From: Candidatus Dependentiae bacterium | Lineage (GTDB): Bacteria > Babelota > Babeliae > Babelales > Vermiphilaceae | Direction of reading: 5' to 3' | Assembly: GCA_026389015.1 (NCBI GenBank) | Contig: JAPLIR010000021.1 | Coordinates: 1 to 35,598 of the forward strand | Length of the DNA: 35,598 bases | The notes under the pieces: model-generated | Told to the model about the DNA's origin: nothing | What the model saw: the letters and a program-made list of their open reading frames with translations, nothing else | The model's database searches: none | Shown: in pieces, positions 1-8,025 of the stretch | How the letters are laid out: the number at the start of each line of letters is the position of its first letter | How positions within the stretch are numbered: position 1 is the stretch's first letter | Program-made: the position numbers and the translations under genes

Positions 1-1433
1 AAGAAGCTCAAAAAGTCTTTGATAAAGCAATAACAGCAAGCGATATGGCTGCAGCGCTCACTCAAGCACAAGCAACCTTACAACGAGTTCAGGATGCACA
101 AAAATTAACCATGACGACCAATGATGATATGAAAAAAACCGCTAGCGATGCACTCATGCGTGCTACCGTTCTTGTACAAAATGCGCAAAGCAAATTAGAT
201 CAACTAAAAAACGATGAGCAGAAGATATCACAAGAAGCGACTACAGCAGCTCAAACGGCAATAACTCAAGCACAAACCGCCCAAGCTGCTGCCAAAAAGG
301 TCTTAGATGCTGCCACTACACAAGATGCTCTTACAGCAGCCTTGGAGCAAGCCCAAACTGCATTAAATAAGGCTCAAGATGCCCAAAATGCGGCTTACAA
401 AACGAATGATGCTGCCCTCCACAACACTCTTATCGCACAAGCTCAAAATATAGTAGGCGACGCATCCTACACACAAGCACAAGCGCTGCTTAAACTCAGA
501 CAATTAATCGGTGACCAAACAGCGATAACTCAAACTCAAAAAAATGTAGATACGGCACGAACAGCCGTGGACGCAGCTCATACACTCGAGCAACTAGAAC
601 CAGCACTTGAAAAAGCATTCCAAGCATTTAGATCAGCCGAAATCAATCAAGACTATTATGCAGCTAGCACCGTTAATGACACTCTTAAAGCAGCCGCTCA
701 AAGAGCCCTAGCCGACGCAACGCCACTAGTCAAAATAGCGCAAGATAAATATACTGCCCTCGTCGCTATTCAAAGCAGCATGGCTAAAAATCAACAAACA
801 CGAGATGCTGTTAGTGCAGGAATAACCCAAGATGACAACAGAAGCGCACTCAAAAAAGCAGAAAGTGCGCTCATAGAAGCTAAAAACGCCAAGGCATTAG
901 TCGATGCTATTCAAGATGATACCATCAAAGCTTCAGCACAAAATCTGATGAGCTATGCAGCAGAAACAGTAAGTATGGCTCAAGAAAAAATTTATTTCTT
1001 CATGAAGCAAGCCATGGACCGCGCCTACTCATATTTAAATATCGCTTCAGAACGCCTTGCTGCCAGCACAACTCCGCAATACATTATGGAGCAAGTCTAT
1101 CCTATGGGGCAAGCTGTTTACACCGAAATAATCAATGCTAAAGATCTTGGTGAGTTGCTGGGTGGCGATGCTACACAAGCATACCAAGCATTAATTAATA
1201 CGATGAAAGAACTACAACAAAAAACTGACGCAACCTATATCGCCCTAAAAACTGCTCAAGATCAAGCAATCATGGCGCATAATGCTTCTACAGGCGAAGG
1301 ACTTTATCCAGATGCTCCATTAGGAGACTTGGTAGATACGCCATTTATTCCAAATGTGAGTACGCTCTTTGATATGCGTGTCTTTTTTGGAGATAAACCT
1401 TTGCCATTTCAAAGAAAAGATAAGCATATATAA
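1..1433 (+). CDS. Ala/Gln-rich helical repeat protein, 3' part (5' end outside window)
   Basis: The frame is open from the left edge, so the first internal Met (position 45) is probably not the start and the gene begins upstream. The visible ~476 residues are dominated by Ala, Gln, Lys, Asp and Thr and look almost wholly alpha-helical or coiled-coil. A degenerate repeat recurs every ~81-95 residues. Its core reads roughly AL-x2-AQ-x-AL-x2-AQ-x-AQ and begins near residues 3, 98, 186 and 267 counted from the Met at 45. Each core is followed by an Asn-Asp turn and a second helix ending in LVQxAQxK-like sequence. The last ~110 residues leave the repeat pattern and end in a Pro/Phe-containing tail. 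The family is not recognised. An extended surface or secreted rod is possible, but no export signal is visible because the N-terminus is missing. Confidence 0.85.
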   Translation, partial: EAQKVFDKAITASDMAAALTQAQATLQRVQDAQKLTMTTNDDMKKTASDALMRATVLVQNAQSKLDQLKNDEQKISQEATTAAQTAITQAQTAQAAAKKVLDAATTQDALTAALEQAQTALNKAQDAQNAAYKTNDAALHNTLIAQAQNIVGDASYTQAQALLKLRQLIGDQTAITQTQKNVDTARTAVDAAHTLEQLEPALEKAFQAFRSAEINQDYYAASTVNDTLKAAAQRALADATPLVKIAQDKYTALVAIQSSMAKNQQTRDAVSAGITQDDNRSALKKAESALIEAKNAKALVDAIQDDTIKASAQNLMSYAAETVSMAQEKIYFFMKQAMDRAYSYLNIASERLAASTTPQYIMEQVYPMGQAVYTEIINAKDLGELLGGDATQAYQALINTMKELQQKTDATYIALKTAQDQAIMAHNASTGEGLYPDAPLGDLVDTPFIPNVSTLFDMRVFFGDKPLPFQRKDKHI

Positions 1434-1454
1434 TTCAGAGTAAGCAAATCTGAA
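1434..1454. other. Weak stem-loop between convergent genes
   Basis: TTCAGA (1434-1439) and TCTGAA (1449-1454) are perfect inverted arms with a 9-nt loop. They start immediately after the stop codon of the left-edge gene and lie just before the 3' end of the minus-strand ankyrin gene. The stem is short and AT-rich with no T-run, so this is at best a weak bidirectional 3'-end structure. Confidence 0.25.
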
Positions 1455-1471
1455 AGCTGCTCCTATGGAAA

Positions 1472-2005
1472 TTATCTTTGATGATCAGTAATTGTTTCTA
1501 CCATAAGTAATTCTGCATATTCCTCAAACAACTCTCTAAAGGTGCGGGTACGTGCCAAATCGCCCACCGTATGACCATTTTTGTTTTTAAGCGTACAATC
1601 GACTGCGCTACCTTTTTGCAACAATGCACAAGCTGAAAAGTACTTCCGTTCAGACACGGCAACCATAATAGCTGAATTACCATCATGATTTTGGTGATTA
1701 ATAGCAGCATTTTTTCCAAGCAAAAATTCTATGCATTTAGAATCATTCTTCTCTGCAGCAAGAATAAGGGGAGTATTTCCACTCTCATCCTTAACATTGG
1801 GATCTGCTTTTGCACGAAGTAATCGGCGCATGTCTCGGTAATCTTTTTTTAGCACCGCCGCAGGAAAATTTCTATTGGCATGCGCCTGCATTGCTTGCGT
1901 AAGAACAGTTAAATCTTTCGATTTCGCCTCCGATTCCATAGCTCTTAAGCAAGAAAAACTACACAACGCTATCACCGCTACAGATTGCAAAAAATAAGCA
2001 TTCAT
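1472..2005 (-). CDS. Exported ankyrin-repeat protein (177 aa)
   Basis: The product starts with a hydrophobic leader (residues 1-22, ending CLRA before MESEA) that reads as a Sec signal peptide. Ankyrin units follow: a first unit around residues 46-72, a clear unit opening with SGNTPLILAAEKND at about 76-107, a third opening with DGNSAIMVAVSE, and a partial capping unit. Ankyrin repeats mediate protein-protein contact. An exported version points to a target in the periplasm, at the surface or in the host. An AAGGG-like ribosome binding site precedes the ATG. The neighbour at 2036-2611 is a second exported ankyrin gene on the same strand, 30 bases upstream, so they are probably co-transcribed. 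The ankyrin assignment is firm; the partner is unknown. Confidence 0.9.
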   Translation of the reverse strand: MNAYFLQSVAVIALCSFSCLRAMESEAKSKDLTVLTQAMQAHANRNFPAAVLKKDYRDMRRLLRAKADPNVKDESGNTPLILAAEKNDSKCIEFLLGKNAAINHQNHDGNSAIMVAVSERKYFSACALLQKGSAVDCTLKNKNGHTVGDLARTRTFRELFEEYAELLMVETITDHQR

Positions 2006-2035
2006 AGCAGAGCCCTTTTATTAGATCTAAAAAAA

Positions 2036-2611
2036 CTAGTTAGATTTTTGAAGTAGAGTAATAATAGCAGGATCTTTGGCAAGATCTAATGCTGTTTTTC
2101 CTTTGTCTGTTTTTGCTGCGGGATTAGCGCCGGCTTTAAGTAAACGCTTTACTGCAGCAACATGGCCATATTCAGCGGCATTCATAAGTGCTGTTTCTCC
2201 ATACTTATTCACACATGCAACACAAGCATCTGCTTTCAGTAATGCGTCAACAATGTATGCATCACCGATATATCCGGCTTTAACAAGCGCTGAGCATCCG
2301 TACGCATCAACGGCGTTAACATCAGCCCCTTGTTCAATCAAAAAGTCAACTGCTTCATGATGTTTTTTTAAAGCTGCCAACATGAGTGCTGTGCGGTTAT
2401 CTTCTTTGGCTTTACGAGCTTCAAGAGAGGCGCCAGCCTTCAGGGCCTTACGCATGGCTTTAACATCACCTAATTCAGCCGCTTTGAGTAATCTCACATC
2501 GGCACTATCTTTTGTTTTTTTCTTGTACTCAGAACGAGCTATTGATTCATGCGCTACACACGAAGATAGCAATAATCCCACAACAAGCATTCTACGAACC
2601 ATATTCTTCAT
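2036..2611 (-). CDS. Exported, possibly lipid-anchored ankyrin-repeat protein (191 aa)
   Basis: A positively charged N-terminus (MKNMVRRM) is followed by a hydrophobic core ending LLLSSC. This fits a lipobox (L-S-S-C, Cys near residue 18), so the protein may be a lipoprotein; cleavage by signal peptidase I after SIA is the alternative. About five ankyrin units follow from residue ~38, with classic signatures such as NRTALMLAALKKHHEAV, GADVNAVDAYGCSAL and GETALMNAAEYGHVAAV. The C-terminus is a short cap. The ribosome binding site AAAGGG lies ~8 bases before the ATG. It is the first gene of a probable two-gene unit with the ankyrin gene at 1472-2005. The molecular target is unknown. Confidence 0.92.
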   Translation of the reverse strand: MKNMVRRMLVVGLLLSSCVAHESIARSEYKKKTKDSADVRLLKAAELGDVKAMRKALKAGASLEARKAKEDNRTALMLAALKKHHEAVDFLIEQGADVNAVDAYGCSALVKAGYIGDAYIVDALLKADACVACVNKYGETALMNAAEYGHVAAVKRLLKAGANPAAKTDKGKTALDLAKDPAIITLLQKSN

Positions 2612-2748
2612 ATATACCCTTTCCCAAGATTAATAAAATTCTTCTTTAGGAAATTGTATATGATTATCAGTGACAGTTGCAATAAGAATGACATGTAATT
2701 TAAAAATGTTGATTACGTTGGCCCAGAAGACGCCTTGAAGCGATCTTT

Positions 2749-3117
2749 TTATTTTGTTGCATTCATTGATTCTGTCGCCATAGAATCTGCAGCAACGCCA
2801 GTCGGTGAAACCGGAGTATCATCTATTCCACTCATTAAATCATTTATTCTTGTGCGAGAGCTTGGCCGATAAGGTTTATGTCTAATTTTTGAAAAAGTAG
2901 CACCCAACTTAGAAACTTCATGATTATTAGACGGCTTGATTTTATGCTGAGCAAGCATAGCCTTAATGATTATTTGTTCCTGCTGCTCATGCGTTTCTTG
3001 ATTTACAGATTGCTCCTCTTTAATGACCTCTAATGAAGGCGCATCTTTTTTGTTCTCTTGCATGCCATCAACAGAGCAAGTCGCTGAAATTAATACTACA
3101 AAAATAAAATTTTTCAT
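2749..3117 (-). CDS. Small exported protein, unknown (122 aa)
   Basis: Residues 1-18 (MKNFIFVVLISATCSVDG) form a signal peptide. The mature part is polar and low in hydrophobic residues: Glu/Gln-rich at ~25-50, basic at ~65-90 (KIRHKPYRPSSRTR) and Ser/Thr/Met-rich at the end. It therefore looks largely disordered. AGGA precedes the ATG at good spacing, and a plausible sigma-70 promoter (TTGACT, 17 bases, TATACC) lies just upstream on the same strand. No family is recognised. It is divergent from tgt. Confidence 0.7.
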   Translation of the reverse strand: MKNFIFVVLISATCSVDGMQENKKDAPSLEVIKEEQSVNQETHEQQEQIIIKAMLAQHKIKPSNNHEVSKLGATFSKIRHKPYRPSSRTRINDLMSGIDDTPVSPTGVAADSMATESMNATK

Positions 3118-3136
3118 AAGAATCCTTTAATAACTG

Positions 3137-3165
3137 GGTATAGTTATAATTTTATTCTAAGTCAA
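3137..3165 (-). promoter_or_regulatory. Putative promoter for the small exported protein gene
   Basis: Read on the minus strand, TTGACT (3160-3165) is separated by 17 bases from TATACC (3137-3142), about 20 bases upstream of the ATG at 3117. The match to a sigma-70 promoter is good but unproven. Confidence 0.45.
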
Positions 3166-3201
3166 TCCTAGCAAAACGCCTATGTTAATGCGCTTGTTTT
3201 T

Positions 3202-3209
3202 GCTATAAT
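3202..3209 (+). promoter_or_regulatory. Putative extended -10 promoter of tgt
   Basis: TGC-TATAAT (TATAAT at 3204-3209) is a perfect extended -10 element ending 22 bases before the ATG at 3232. No good -35 is seen, as is normal for extended -10 promoters. The predicted leader is only ~15 bases and shows no Shine-Dalgarno sequence. Confidence 0.55.
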
Positions 3210-3231
3210 GTAAAAAAACCCCTTTAACCGT

Positions 3232-4374
3232 ATGATAATAACCATGACCCAATTTTCATTTAAAATTCTTCATAAATCATCCAAATCTCGTGCTCGAGTA
3301 GGTATAATCAACACACCTCACGGTATCATCGAGACGCCTGGTTTTGTGGCAGTAGGAACCAATGCTACCCTGAAGGCCGTTGACAGCACTATGGTTGAGT
3401 CTTTAGGCTTACAACTCATGTTTTGTAATACTTACCATTTAATTTTGCAACCAGGCCCTAACACCATTAAAAAAGCTGGCGGCTTGCACAAATTTATAAA
3501 ACGCAGTGGCCCCATTATTACCGATTCTGGTGGATTCCAGGTATTCAGCTTGGCCTACGGCACCGTCAACGATGAACTCAAAAGCAAAGGACAAAAAAAA
3601 CATGACGGCTCGGTGATAAAAATTAACGAAGACGGTGTGTTATTCCGGTCATATCGCAATGGTGATGCCGTACTATTAACTCCCGAATCTTCAGTTCAAG
3701 CACAAAAGGATCTTGGTGCGGACATTATTATTCCCCTTGATGAACTCCCGCCCTACCACATCGATCCACGCAAACTGGTAGAATCATTGCATCGTACCCA
3801 CCGCTGGGAAACTCGCTCACTCAACACACACCTTGCCAACCCCAATAATCAGGCAATGTATGCCGTAATTCATGGTGGCATTGACCCGGCATTGCGCAGC
3901 AAAAGTTGCGAATATCTGACCAAATTAGAATTTGATGGCTTTGCTGTTGGTGGCAGTTTAGGAAAAACACGCGAAGATATGTTCACTATGCTTGCGCACA
4001 CCATGCCACAACTCCCTACCGATAAACCAAATCATTTGCTTGGCATTGGCGATCTATTATCGCTCGAGCAGTGCATTAAGGAAGGGGTCGACACATTTGA
4101 CAGCTCACACCCAACCCGTTGCGCTCGCCATGGTTTGGTGTTCACCAAACGCGGCAATCTAAAAATTTTAAACAGTGGCAACAAAGAACTGTTCAGACCA
4201 ATCGAAGATGATTGCACCTGCATGGTCTGCCAAAATTACACCGTTGCCTATATTCACCATCTTTTTAAAGCAAAAGAAATGGTGGCTTATAGCCTTGCAA
4301 CCATTCACAATTTACATTTTATGATTCAATTAATGGCGGACTATCGCCGCAAAATTCTCGAAGGAGAACTCTAG
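3232..4374 (+). CDS. tgt: tRNA-guanine transglycosylase, Chlamydia-type (380 aa)
   Basis: This enzyme exchanges guanine-34 of GUN-anticodon tRNAs for a deazaguanine base (queuosine pathway, cytoplasm). Visible features are the TDSGGFQVFS motif with D108; the substrate-pocket Asp in PLDELPPY (D180); the nucleophile Asp in GVDTFDSSHPTR (D300); and a zinc site CTCMVC (C338, C340, C343) with H369. Compared with the preQ1-using enzyme of Zymomonas, the GGLAVGE loop is replaced by GGSLGKT (249-255), IVQGG by VIHGG, and the DEC of the pocket by DEL. A ~15-residue insert follows VFSLAYG. These are traits I recall from the Chlamydia trachomatis enzyme, which uses queuine, so this Tgt may salvage host queuine (inference). 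The start could also be the ATG at 3244. The SpoU gene follows after 3 bases, indicating an operon. Confidence 0.95.
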   Translation: MIITMTQFSFKILHKSSKSRARVGIINTPHGIIETPGFVAVGTNATLKAVDSTMVESLGLQLMFCNTYHLILQPGPNTIKKAGGLHKFIKRSGPIITDSGGFQVFSLAYGTVNDELKSKGQKKHDGSVIKINEDGVLFRSYRNGDAVLLTPESSVQAQKDLGADIIIPLDELPPYHIDPRKLVESLHRTHRWETRSLNTHLANPNNQAMYAVIHGGIDPALRSKSCEYLTKLEFDGFAVGGSLGKTREDMFTMLAHTMPQLPTDKPNHLLGIGDLLSLEQCIKEGVDTFDSSHPTRCARHGLVFTKRGNLKILNSGNKELFRPIEDDCTCMVCQNYTVAYIHHLFKAKEMVAYSLATIHNLHFMIQLMADYRRKILEGEL

Positions 4375-4377
4375 ACT

Positions 4378-5121
4378 ATGAAACAGATCATATCCATTGA
4401 AAACATGGAAATTAAGTCAGTAGCAGCACTAAAAGACAGCAAAGAACGTTATGCACAAGGCAAATTCATTGCCGAAGGTATTCGCACTGTTTCAACCATG
4501 GTGCAAAAGGGCATGCTGCCGTTTATGCTCTATGCTACAGAAAAACTAATGCCACAAGCGCAGGAACTTGTGGCCGATGATCACATCACCCTTGTGTCAG
4601 AACAAGTGCTCAAAAAAATCAGCCAAACAACCTCCCCTAGTGGCATATTGGCCGTTTTTGCCATTCCAAAAGCATTAGCTCCGCACACGATTACCCCAGG
4701 CTTGGTTCTTGCAAATATTTCCGACCCAGGCAACATGGGCACCTTAATCCGTACTTGTGCTGCGATGAACATTAAGTCACTGGTGGTAGTAGAAGGTGTT
4801 GACCCTTACAATCCAAAAGTAATTCAAGCAAGCGCTGGCACTATTGCCCACGTGAATATTTTTTCATGGGATTGGCAGGAAGTTTTGGAAAATAAAAAAC
4901 AACTTAAACTCTATGCTTTAGTTGTTGATGGCGGAAAAAACCCGCAAACCATTAACAAAGAATTTGCATTACTCGTTATTGGCAGTGAAGCACATGGCAT
5001 TCCTGAACAATGGCTTGCCGATTGCGACGAACGCATCACCATCCCTATGGCAGGAAACACTGAGAGCTTGAATGCTGCTGTTGCTGGTTCAATTGCTGCT
5101 TACGAAGTTTTTGGCAAATAA
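4378..5121 (+). CDS. SpoU (TrmH/RlmB)-family RNA 2'-O-ribose methyltransferase (247 aa)
   Basis: It transfers a methyl group from SAM to a ribose 2'-OH of rRNA or tRNA. The N-terminal ~100 residues match the SpoU substrate-binding domain (GKFIAEGIRTV near 28). The SPOUT knot motifs follow: ISDPGNMGTLIRTCAAM (~113-129), LLVIGSEAHGI (~199-209) and IPMAGNTESLNAAVAGSIAA (~221-240). All three motifs are intact, so the protein should be active. The target nucleotide cannot be told from sequence. AAGGAGAA lies about 11 bases before the ATG, and the start is 3 bases after the tgt stop, so the two RNA-modification genes are very probably one transcript. Confidence 0.93.
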   Translation: MKQIISIENMEIKSVAALKDSKERYAQGKFIAEGIRTVSTMVQKGMLPFMLYATEKLMPQAQELVADDHITLVSEQVLKKISQTTSPSGILAVFAIPKALAPHTITPGLVLANISDPGNMGTLIRTCAAMNIKSLVVVEGVDPYNPKVIQASAGTIAHVNIFSWDWQEVLENKKQLKLYALVVDGGKNPQTINKEFALLVIGSEAHGIPEQWLADCDERITIPMAGNTESLNAAVAGSIAAYEVFGK

Positions 5122-5147
5122 AAAACCAATCGAGACTTATACATAAT

Positions 5148-5175
5148 TATCGCCGGTCAGCAATGGCCGGCGATA
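5148..5175 (+). other. GC-rich stem-loop in the leader of the 5198 gene
   Basis: TATCGCCGG (5148-5156) and CCGGCGATA (5167-5175) form a perfect 9-bp stem with a 10-nt loop. No T-run follows, so it is not a typical terminator. It sits 26 bases after the methyltransferase stop and 22 bases before the next ATG. It may be a processing or stability element, or a weak terminator. Confidence 0.5.
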
Positions 5176-5197
5176 TGTTCTAACGAGGAATTGACCT

Positions 5198-5788
5198 ATG
5201 AAAAACACAGCATACAAGACATTACTTCTCCTCTGCTTAATCTTGGCAGCACCAGCATATGCCATGGAACAAAAAGTAACCTCTATCGCAGTACAACCAG
5301 CTGCTCAAAAACAACAACTAGAAAAAAAGTCATGCTGCACACGCATCATGCATCGGTTCTTTGGAGCTCCCACTCCTCAGCTCGTCATAGTAAGAACCAA
5401 ACCATTGTCAACACTTACAAAAGAAAACCAACAACTGTTAGACGACATCTCAGAAATACAGAGAGAAATTCGTTGCAAAACGACATGTATAAGAATACTA
5501 CTTGGAGGCCTTTTATTAGCCAATGCAGCAACAATTTACAGACTTCTGCCAAGCGCTACTTCACACACAGCACCTCAATTATCCATAATTCAATTTAAGC
5601 GTGAAAATCACATTGAAGGATATGCGCAATTGAATGCCAACGAAAAAACTATAATAAGCTGTGCCGAATTCCATGAAAAAAATAAGCACACCATACAATG
5701 TGTTTTTATAGATACTGAAACTGGCAAAGAGACACCGATACATCCAAAAATGTATCGTACGCTTAAAGATCTTTATACAAAACCATAA
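5198..5788 (+). CDS. Exported/membrane protein, unknown (196 aa)
   Basis: A textbook signal peptide (residues 1-22, ending AAPAYA before MEQ) is followed by a polar region with a Cys pair (KKSCCTRIMHRFFGAP, ~45-60). A short helical segment leads into a probable transmembrane segment (CIRILLGGLLLANAATIYRLL, ~99-119). The C-terminal ~75 residues are probably beta-rich (EKTIISCAEF, HTIQCVFIDTETG) and contain two more Cys. It is thus either anchored by the internal helix or periplasmic. GAGGAA precedes the ATG. The 5191 frame on the same strand is a shadow. No family is recognised. It converges on the ankyrin gene at 5798 with a 9-base gap. Confidence 0.8.
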   Translation: MKNTAYKTLLLLCLILAAPAYAMEQKVTSIAVQPAAQKQQLEKKSCCTRIMHRFFGAPTPQLVIVRTKPLSTLTKENQQLLDDISEIQREIRCKTTCIRILLGGLLLANAATIYRLLPSATSHTAPQLSIIQFKRENHIEGYAQLNANEKTIISCAEFHEKNKHTIQCVFIDTETGKETPIHPKMYRTLKDLYTKP

Positions 5789-5797
5789 GCAACCCCC

Positions 5798-6823
5798 TTA
5801 TCTCCGGGCATGTTCTTTAAGCCATGCCTTCATATAATTTGGCATGGTTAAATCATACACTGTCTTTCCCTGTTTATTGCGAATAGACCCCCGCAAAGCA
5901 AGCCCTGTAGTCTGTGCCGCCACAATTTTGCTGCAATCAACTAACGCTTGAGCTGCATTGCAATGGCCATTTTGTGCCGCAATCATGAAGGCCGTTAATC
6001 CCTCATCATTTTGTTCATTAGGATTCACTTTACTCTTTATCATGAGAAGATAGATACTTTTAGCATCGTTATTTTCTGCCGCACGCATAAGTGGCGTAAA
6101 GCCTCTATAACCCTTGAGGTGTGGATTACCACCGCTTTCTATTAACATTTTGAGCATGGATGAATCTTTGTTCTGAGCCGCAAGCATGACCGCTTTTCGC
6201 GCAAGTTCATCAGTTAATTGTTGGCGACACTCTAATGCTTTCAAAAGAAGTCCTACGATATGCACATCTCTAGCTTTAATAGCAAGCCCTATGGGTGTTT
6301 GCCCGGCACTATTTTTTGCCATGGGATCTGCCTGCGCATCTAATAAAGAACATACTATATCAGCATTAATAACAGGAAATAGATCAAAGTAGGATGACTC
6401 TGGTTGGACTGCAAGGGTAAGTGGTGTTTGTCCGTCACTATCAAATGCATTGACATCCAATGTTGTACGTTCTAACGAATTACGTACACCACCAGGCACT
6501 TGATCACGTATGCTCATGCATAAAAGCTTATGTGCAAACAATTTTAAAATATTACCAACCTTGTAGAATGGCTCCGGTTGGACTGCAAGGGTAAGTGGTA
6601 TTTGTCCGTCACTATCGAATGCATTGACGTCCAATGGTGCACACTCTAACGAATTACGTACTCCACCAGACACTTTGTCGCGTATGCTCATGAATGAAAG
6701 CTTATGTGCAAACAATTTTAAAATATTACCAACCTTTTCATAGCCATCTTGATTGTGTTGGCATGGCATAATAATGCTACTTGTGCTTAGGAGCAAAGCA
6801 GCTATTCCTTTTTTTATATACAT
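5798..6823 (-). CDS. Exported ankyrin-repeat protein with internal 58-codon duplication (341 aa)
   Basis: The N-terminal ~22 residues (MYIKKGIAALLLSTSSIIMP) form a signal peptide. A 58-residue unit beginning KVGNILKLFAHKL and ending LTLAVQPE occurs twice in tandem (residues ~30-87 and ~88-145) with high identity. Its last third is an ankyrin consensus (DVNAFDSDGQTPLTLAV). Four to five ordinary ankyrin units follow (SAGQTPIGLAIKARDVHIV, YRGFTPLMRAAENNDAKSI, DEGLTAFMIAAQNGHCNAA), with a C-terminal cap ending in a basic tail. It is probably exported to bind an unknown protein. It lies 19 bases downstream of the HD phosphohydrolase gene on the same strand, so the two may be co-expressed. Confidence 0.92.
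   Translation of the reverse strand: MYIKKGIAALLLSTSSIIMPCQHNQDGYEKVGNILKLFAHKLSFMSIRDKVSGGVRNSLECAPLDVNAFDSDGQIPLTLAVQPEPFYKVGNILKLFAHKLLCMSIRDQVPGGVRNSLERTTLDVNAFDSDGQTPLTLAVQPESSYFDLFPVINADIVCSLLDAQADPMAKNSAGQTPIGLAIKARDVHIVGLLLKALECRQQLTDELARKAVMLAAQNKDSSMLKMLIESGGNPHLKGYRGFTPLMRAAENNDAKSIYLLMIKSKVNPNEQNDEGLTAFMIAAQNGHCNAAQALVDCSKIVAAQTTGLALRGSIRNKQGKTVYDLTMPNYMKAWLKEHARR
6402..6737 (-). repeat. Tandem 174-bp (58-codon) duplication inside an ankyrin gene
   Basis: Two direct copies begin at 6402 and 6576 on the plus strand (period 174 bases) and keep frame. Long stretches are identical, for example the shared block ending TTTTAAAATATTACCAACC at ~6541-6560 and ~6715-6734. The remainder differs by scattered substitutions. 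The high DNA identity suggests a recent duplication. Confidence 0.9.
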
Positions 6824-6842
6824 AACAACCCCTCTTGCTGGA

Positions 6843-7946
6843 TTATCTCGTGAACTTTAAATACCAACCTTTTCGCGCCAAAGCTTCAACGCGCTTATAT
6901 TCAGCGGCATACTCCGCGTCGATAGCTGTTAAACGCTGCAAGCCTTGTTCCGTTTGCACCCAAGGATTAACCGCAAAACATTTTACTTTGACATGCTGAT
7001 CATAGTCAGACTCATCACTCAAAGAATAATAACGCACATAATGCATTACTTTATCAAGTGCTTTTTCAATAATATCATCGTGACTGCTGCACAATATATT
7101 CCATATAATTTCATCCTGAGAAAAACAAATATCATCCGTAGTAATAAGATTAAGCTCAACAGCACGCTTCAGAGCAACCGCCGCATGTTGGTAGGTGTAA
7201 CCATCTGATGCAGCACCAAACACATACTCAGAAAACCATAGAGAAATCATGCCTAATTTTTGTGCCTGAGCTACATGCTCAAAGCTCCACTCAGGATATT
7301 CAAAACAAAGGTCATTGACGATTGCACGCACTTCAGCCTCAGTTAATAATTGATCGGCAAGCGCACCGCGCAATAAATATTCAATGCGGTCCACACACAA
7401 ATCTGGCTTATCTTGTTCCAGCATCTTTTGTTGCTTCTTTTGTACTGCAGAACAACAACCACCAATATGGTGTTTTTTCAAAATATCCATAATGCCAACC
7501 TTGTCCAAATACCATTCAAGCTTATCGTCTTGAAAAGAAGATTCAGAAAAATAGGTCCCAAATACCACATCGCCAACATGAGAAAAAACCGTATGAGAAG
7601 CATCATGAAGTAACCCCGCCACTTGCTCATCCAAGCAAGCACCAAAATGCCGTAATAACACAAAAACACCTAAAGAATGGTCATAACGAGAAAATGAAAT
7701 TCCTTTATTGCCACAAGCAGCATCTCGGTACACCGTTACCCCATATTGCTCAATATGTTTTAACCGCTCGAAAGCAGAAGACCGTATTATCTCTACTAAC
7801 ACAGGCTCATGCACCTTATAATCACCGTATTCAGTCTGCACCACTAACTCATCACCTTTATCGATCACAAGCACTTCTGCCTGAAGCGGGTTGACAAAGA
7901 TGAGTAATAATCCCAATAATAATGAATAATTTTTCTTGTTTATCAT
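6843..7946 (-). CDS. Exported HD-domain phosphohydrolase, SAMHD1/COG1078-like (367 aa)
   Basis: After a clear signal peptide (residues 1-23, NPLQA before EVLV), the protein has a complete HD metal/catalytic set: H90 in FSRYDHSLGV, H114-D115 in AGLLHDASHTVFSH, and D186 in LCVDRIEYLLRGAL. The stretch AFERLKHIEQYGVT before the first His and the FSH after the HD pair are typical of the SAMHD1-like / COG1078 branch, whose members hydrolyse dNTPs or other nucleotides. Homologues I know of are cytoplasmic, so the leader is unusual. Both the signal peptide and the active-site residues are directly visible; the substrate is inferred. GGAG precedes the ATG. It is divergent from the permease at 8050 and followed on its own strand by the ankyrin gene at 5798-6823. 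Confidence 0.9.
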   Translation of the reverse strand: MINKKNYSLLLGLLLIFVNPLQAEVLVIDKGDELVVQTEYGDYKVHEPVLVEIIRSSAFERLKHIEQYGVTVYRDAACGNKGISFSRYDHSLGVFVLLRHFGACLDEQVAGLLHDASHTVFSHVGDVVFGTYFSESSFQDDKLEWYLDKVGIMDILKKHHIGGCCSAVQKKQQKMLEQDKPDLCVDRIEYLLRGALADQLLTEAEVRAIVNDLCFEYPEWSFEHVAQAQKLGMISLWFSEYVFGAASDGYTYQHAAVALKRAVELNLITTDDICFSQDEIIWNILCSSHDDIIEKALDKVMHYVRYYSLSDESDYDQHVKVKCFAVNPWVQTEQGLQRLTAIDAEYAAEYKRVEALARKGWYLKFTR

Positions 7947-8025
7947 GAGTATTCTCCTGCAAACTTATTAGACTTGGCTTCTGAAACAATTCAGATTAAG
8001 CTTACAGACTAGGTGACGAAAAATA

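Noticed and set aside
5191-5598. 135-aa frame overlapping the 5198 gene
   Set aside because: Ser/Thr/His-rich shadow frame without a leader or ribosome binding site of its own; the 5198 frame has a textbook signal peptide.
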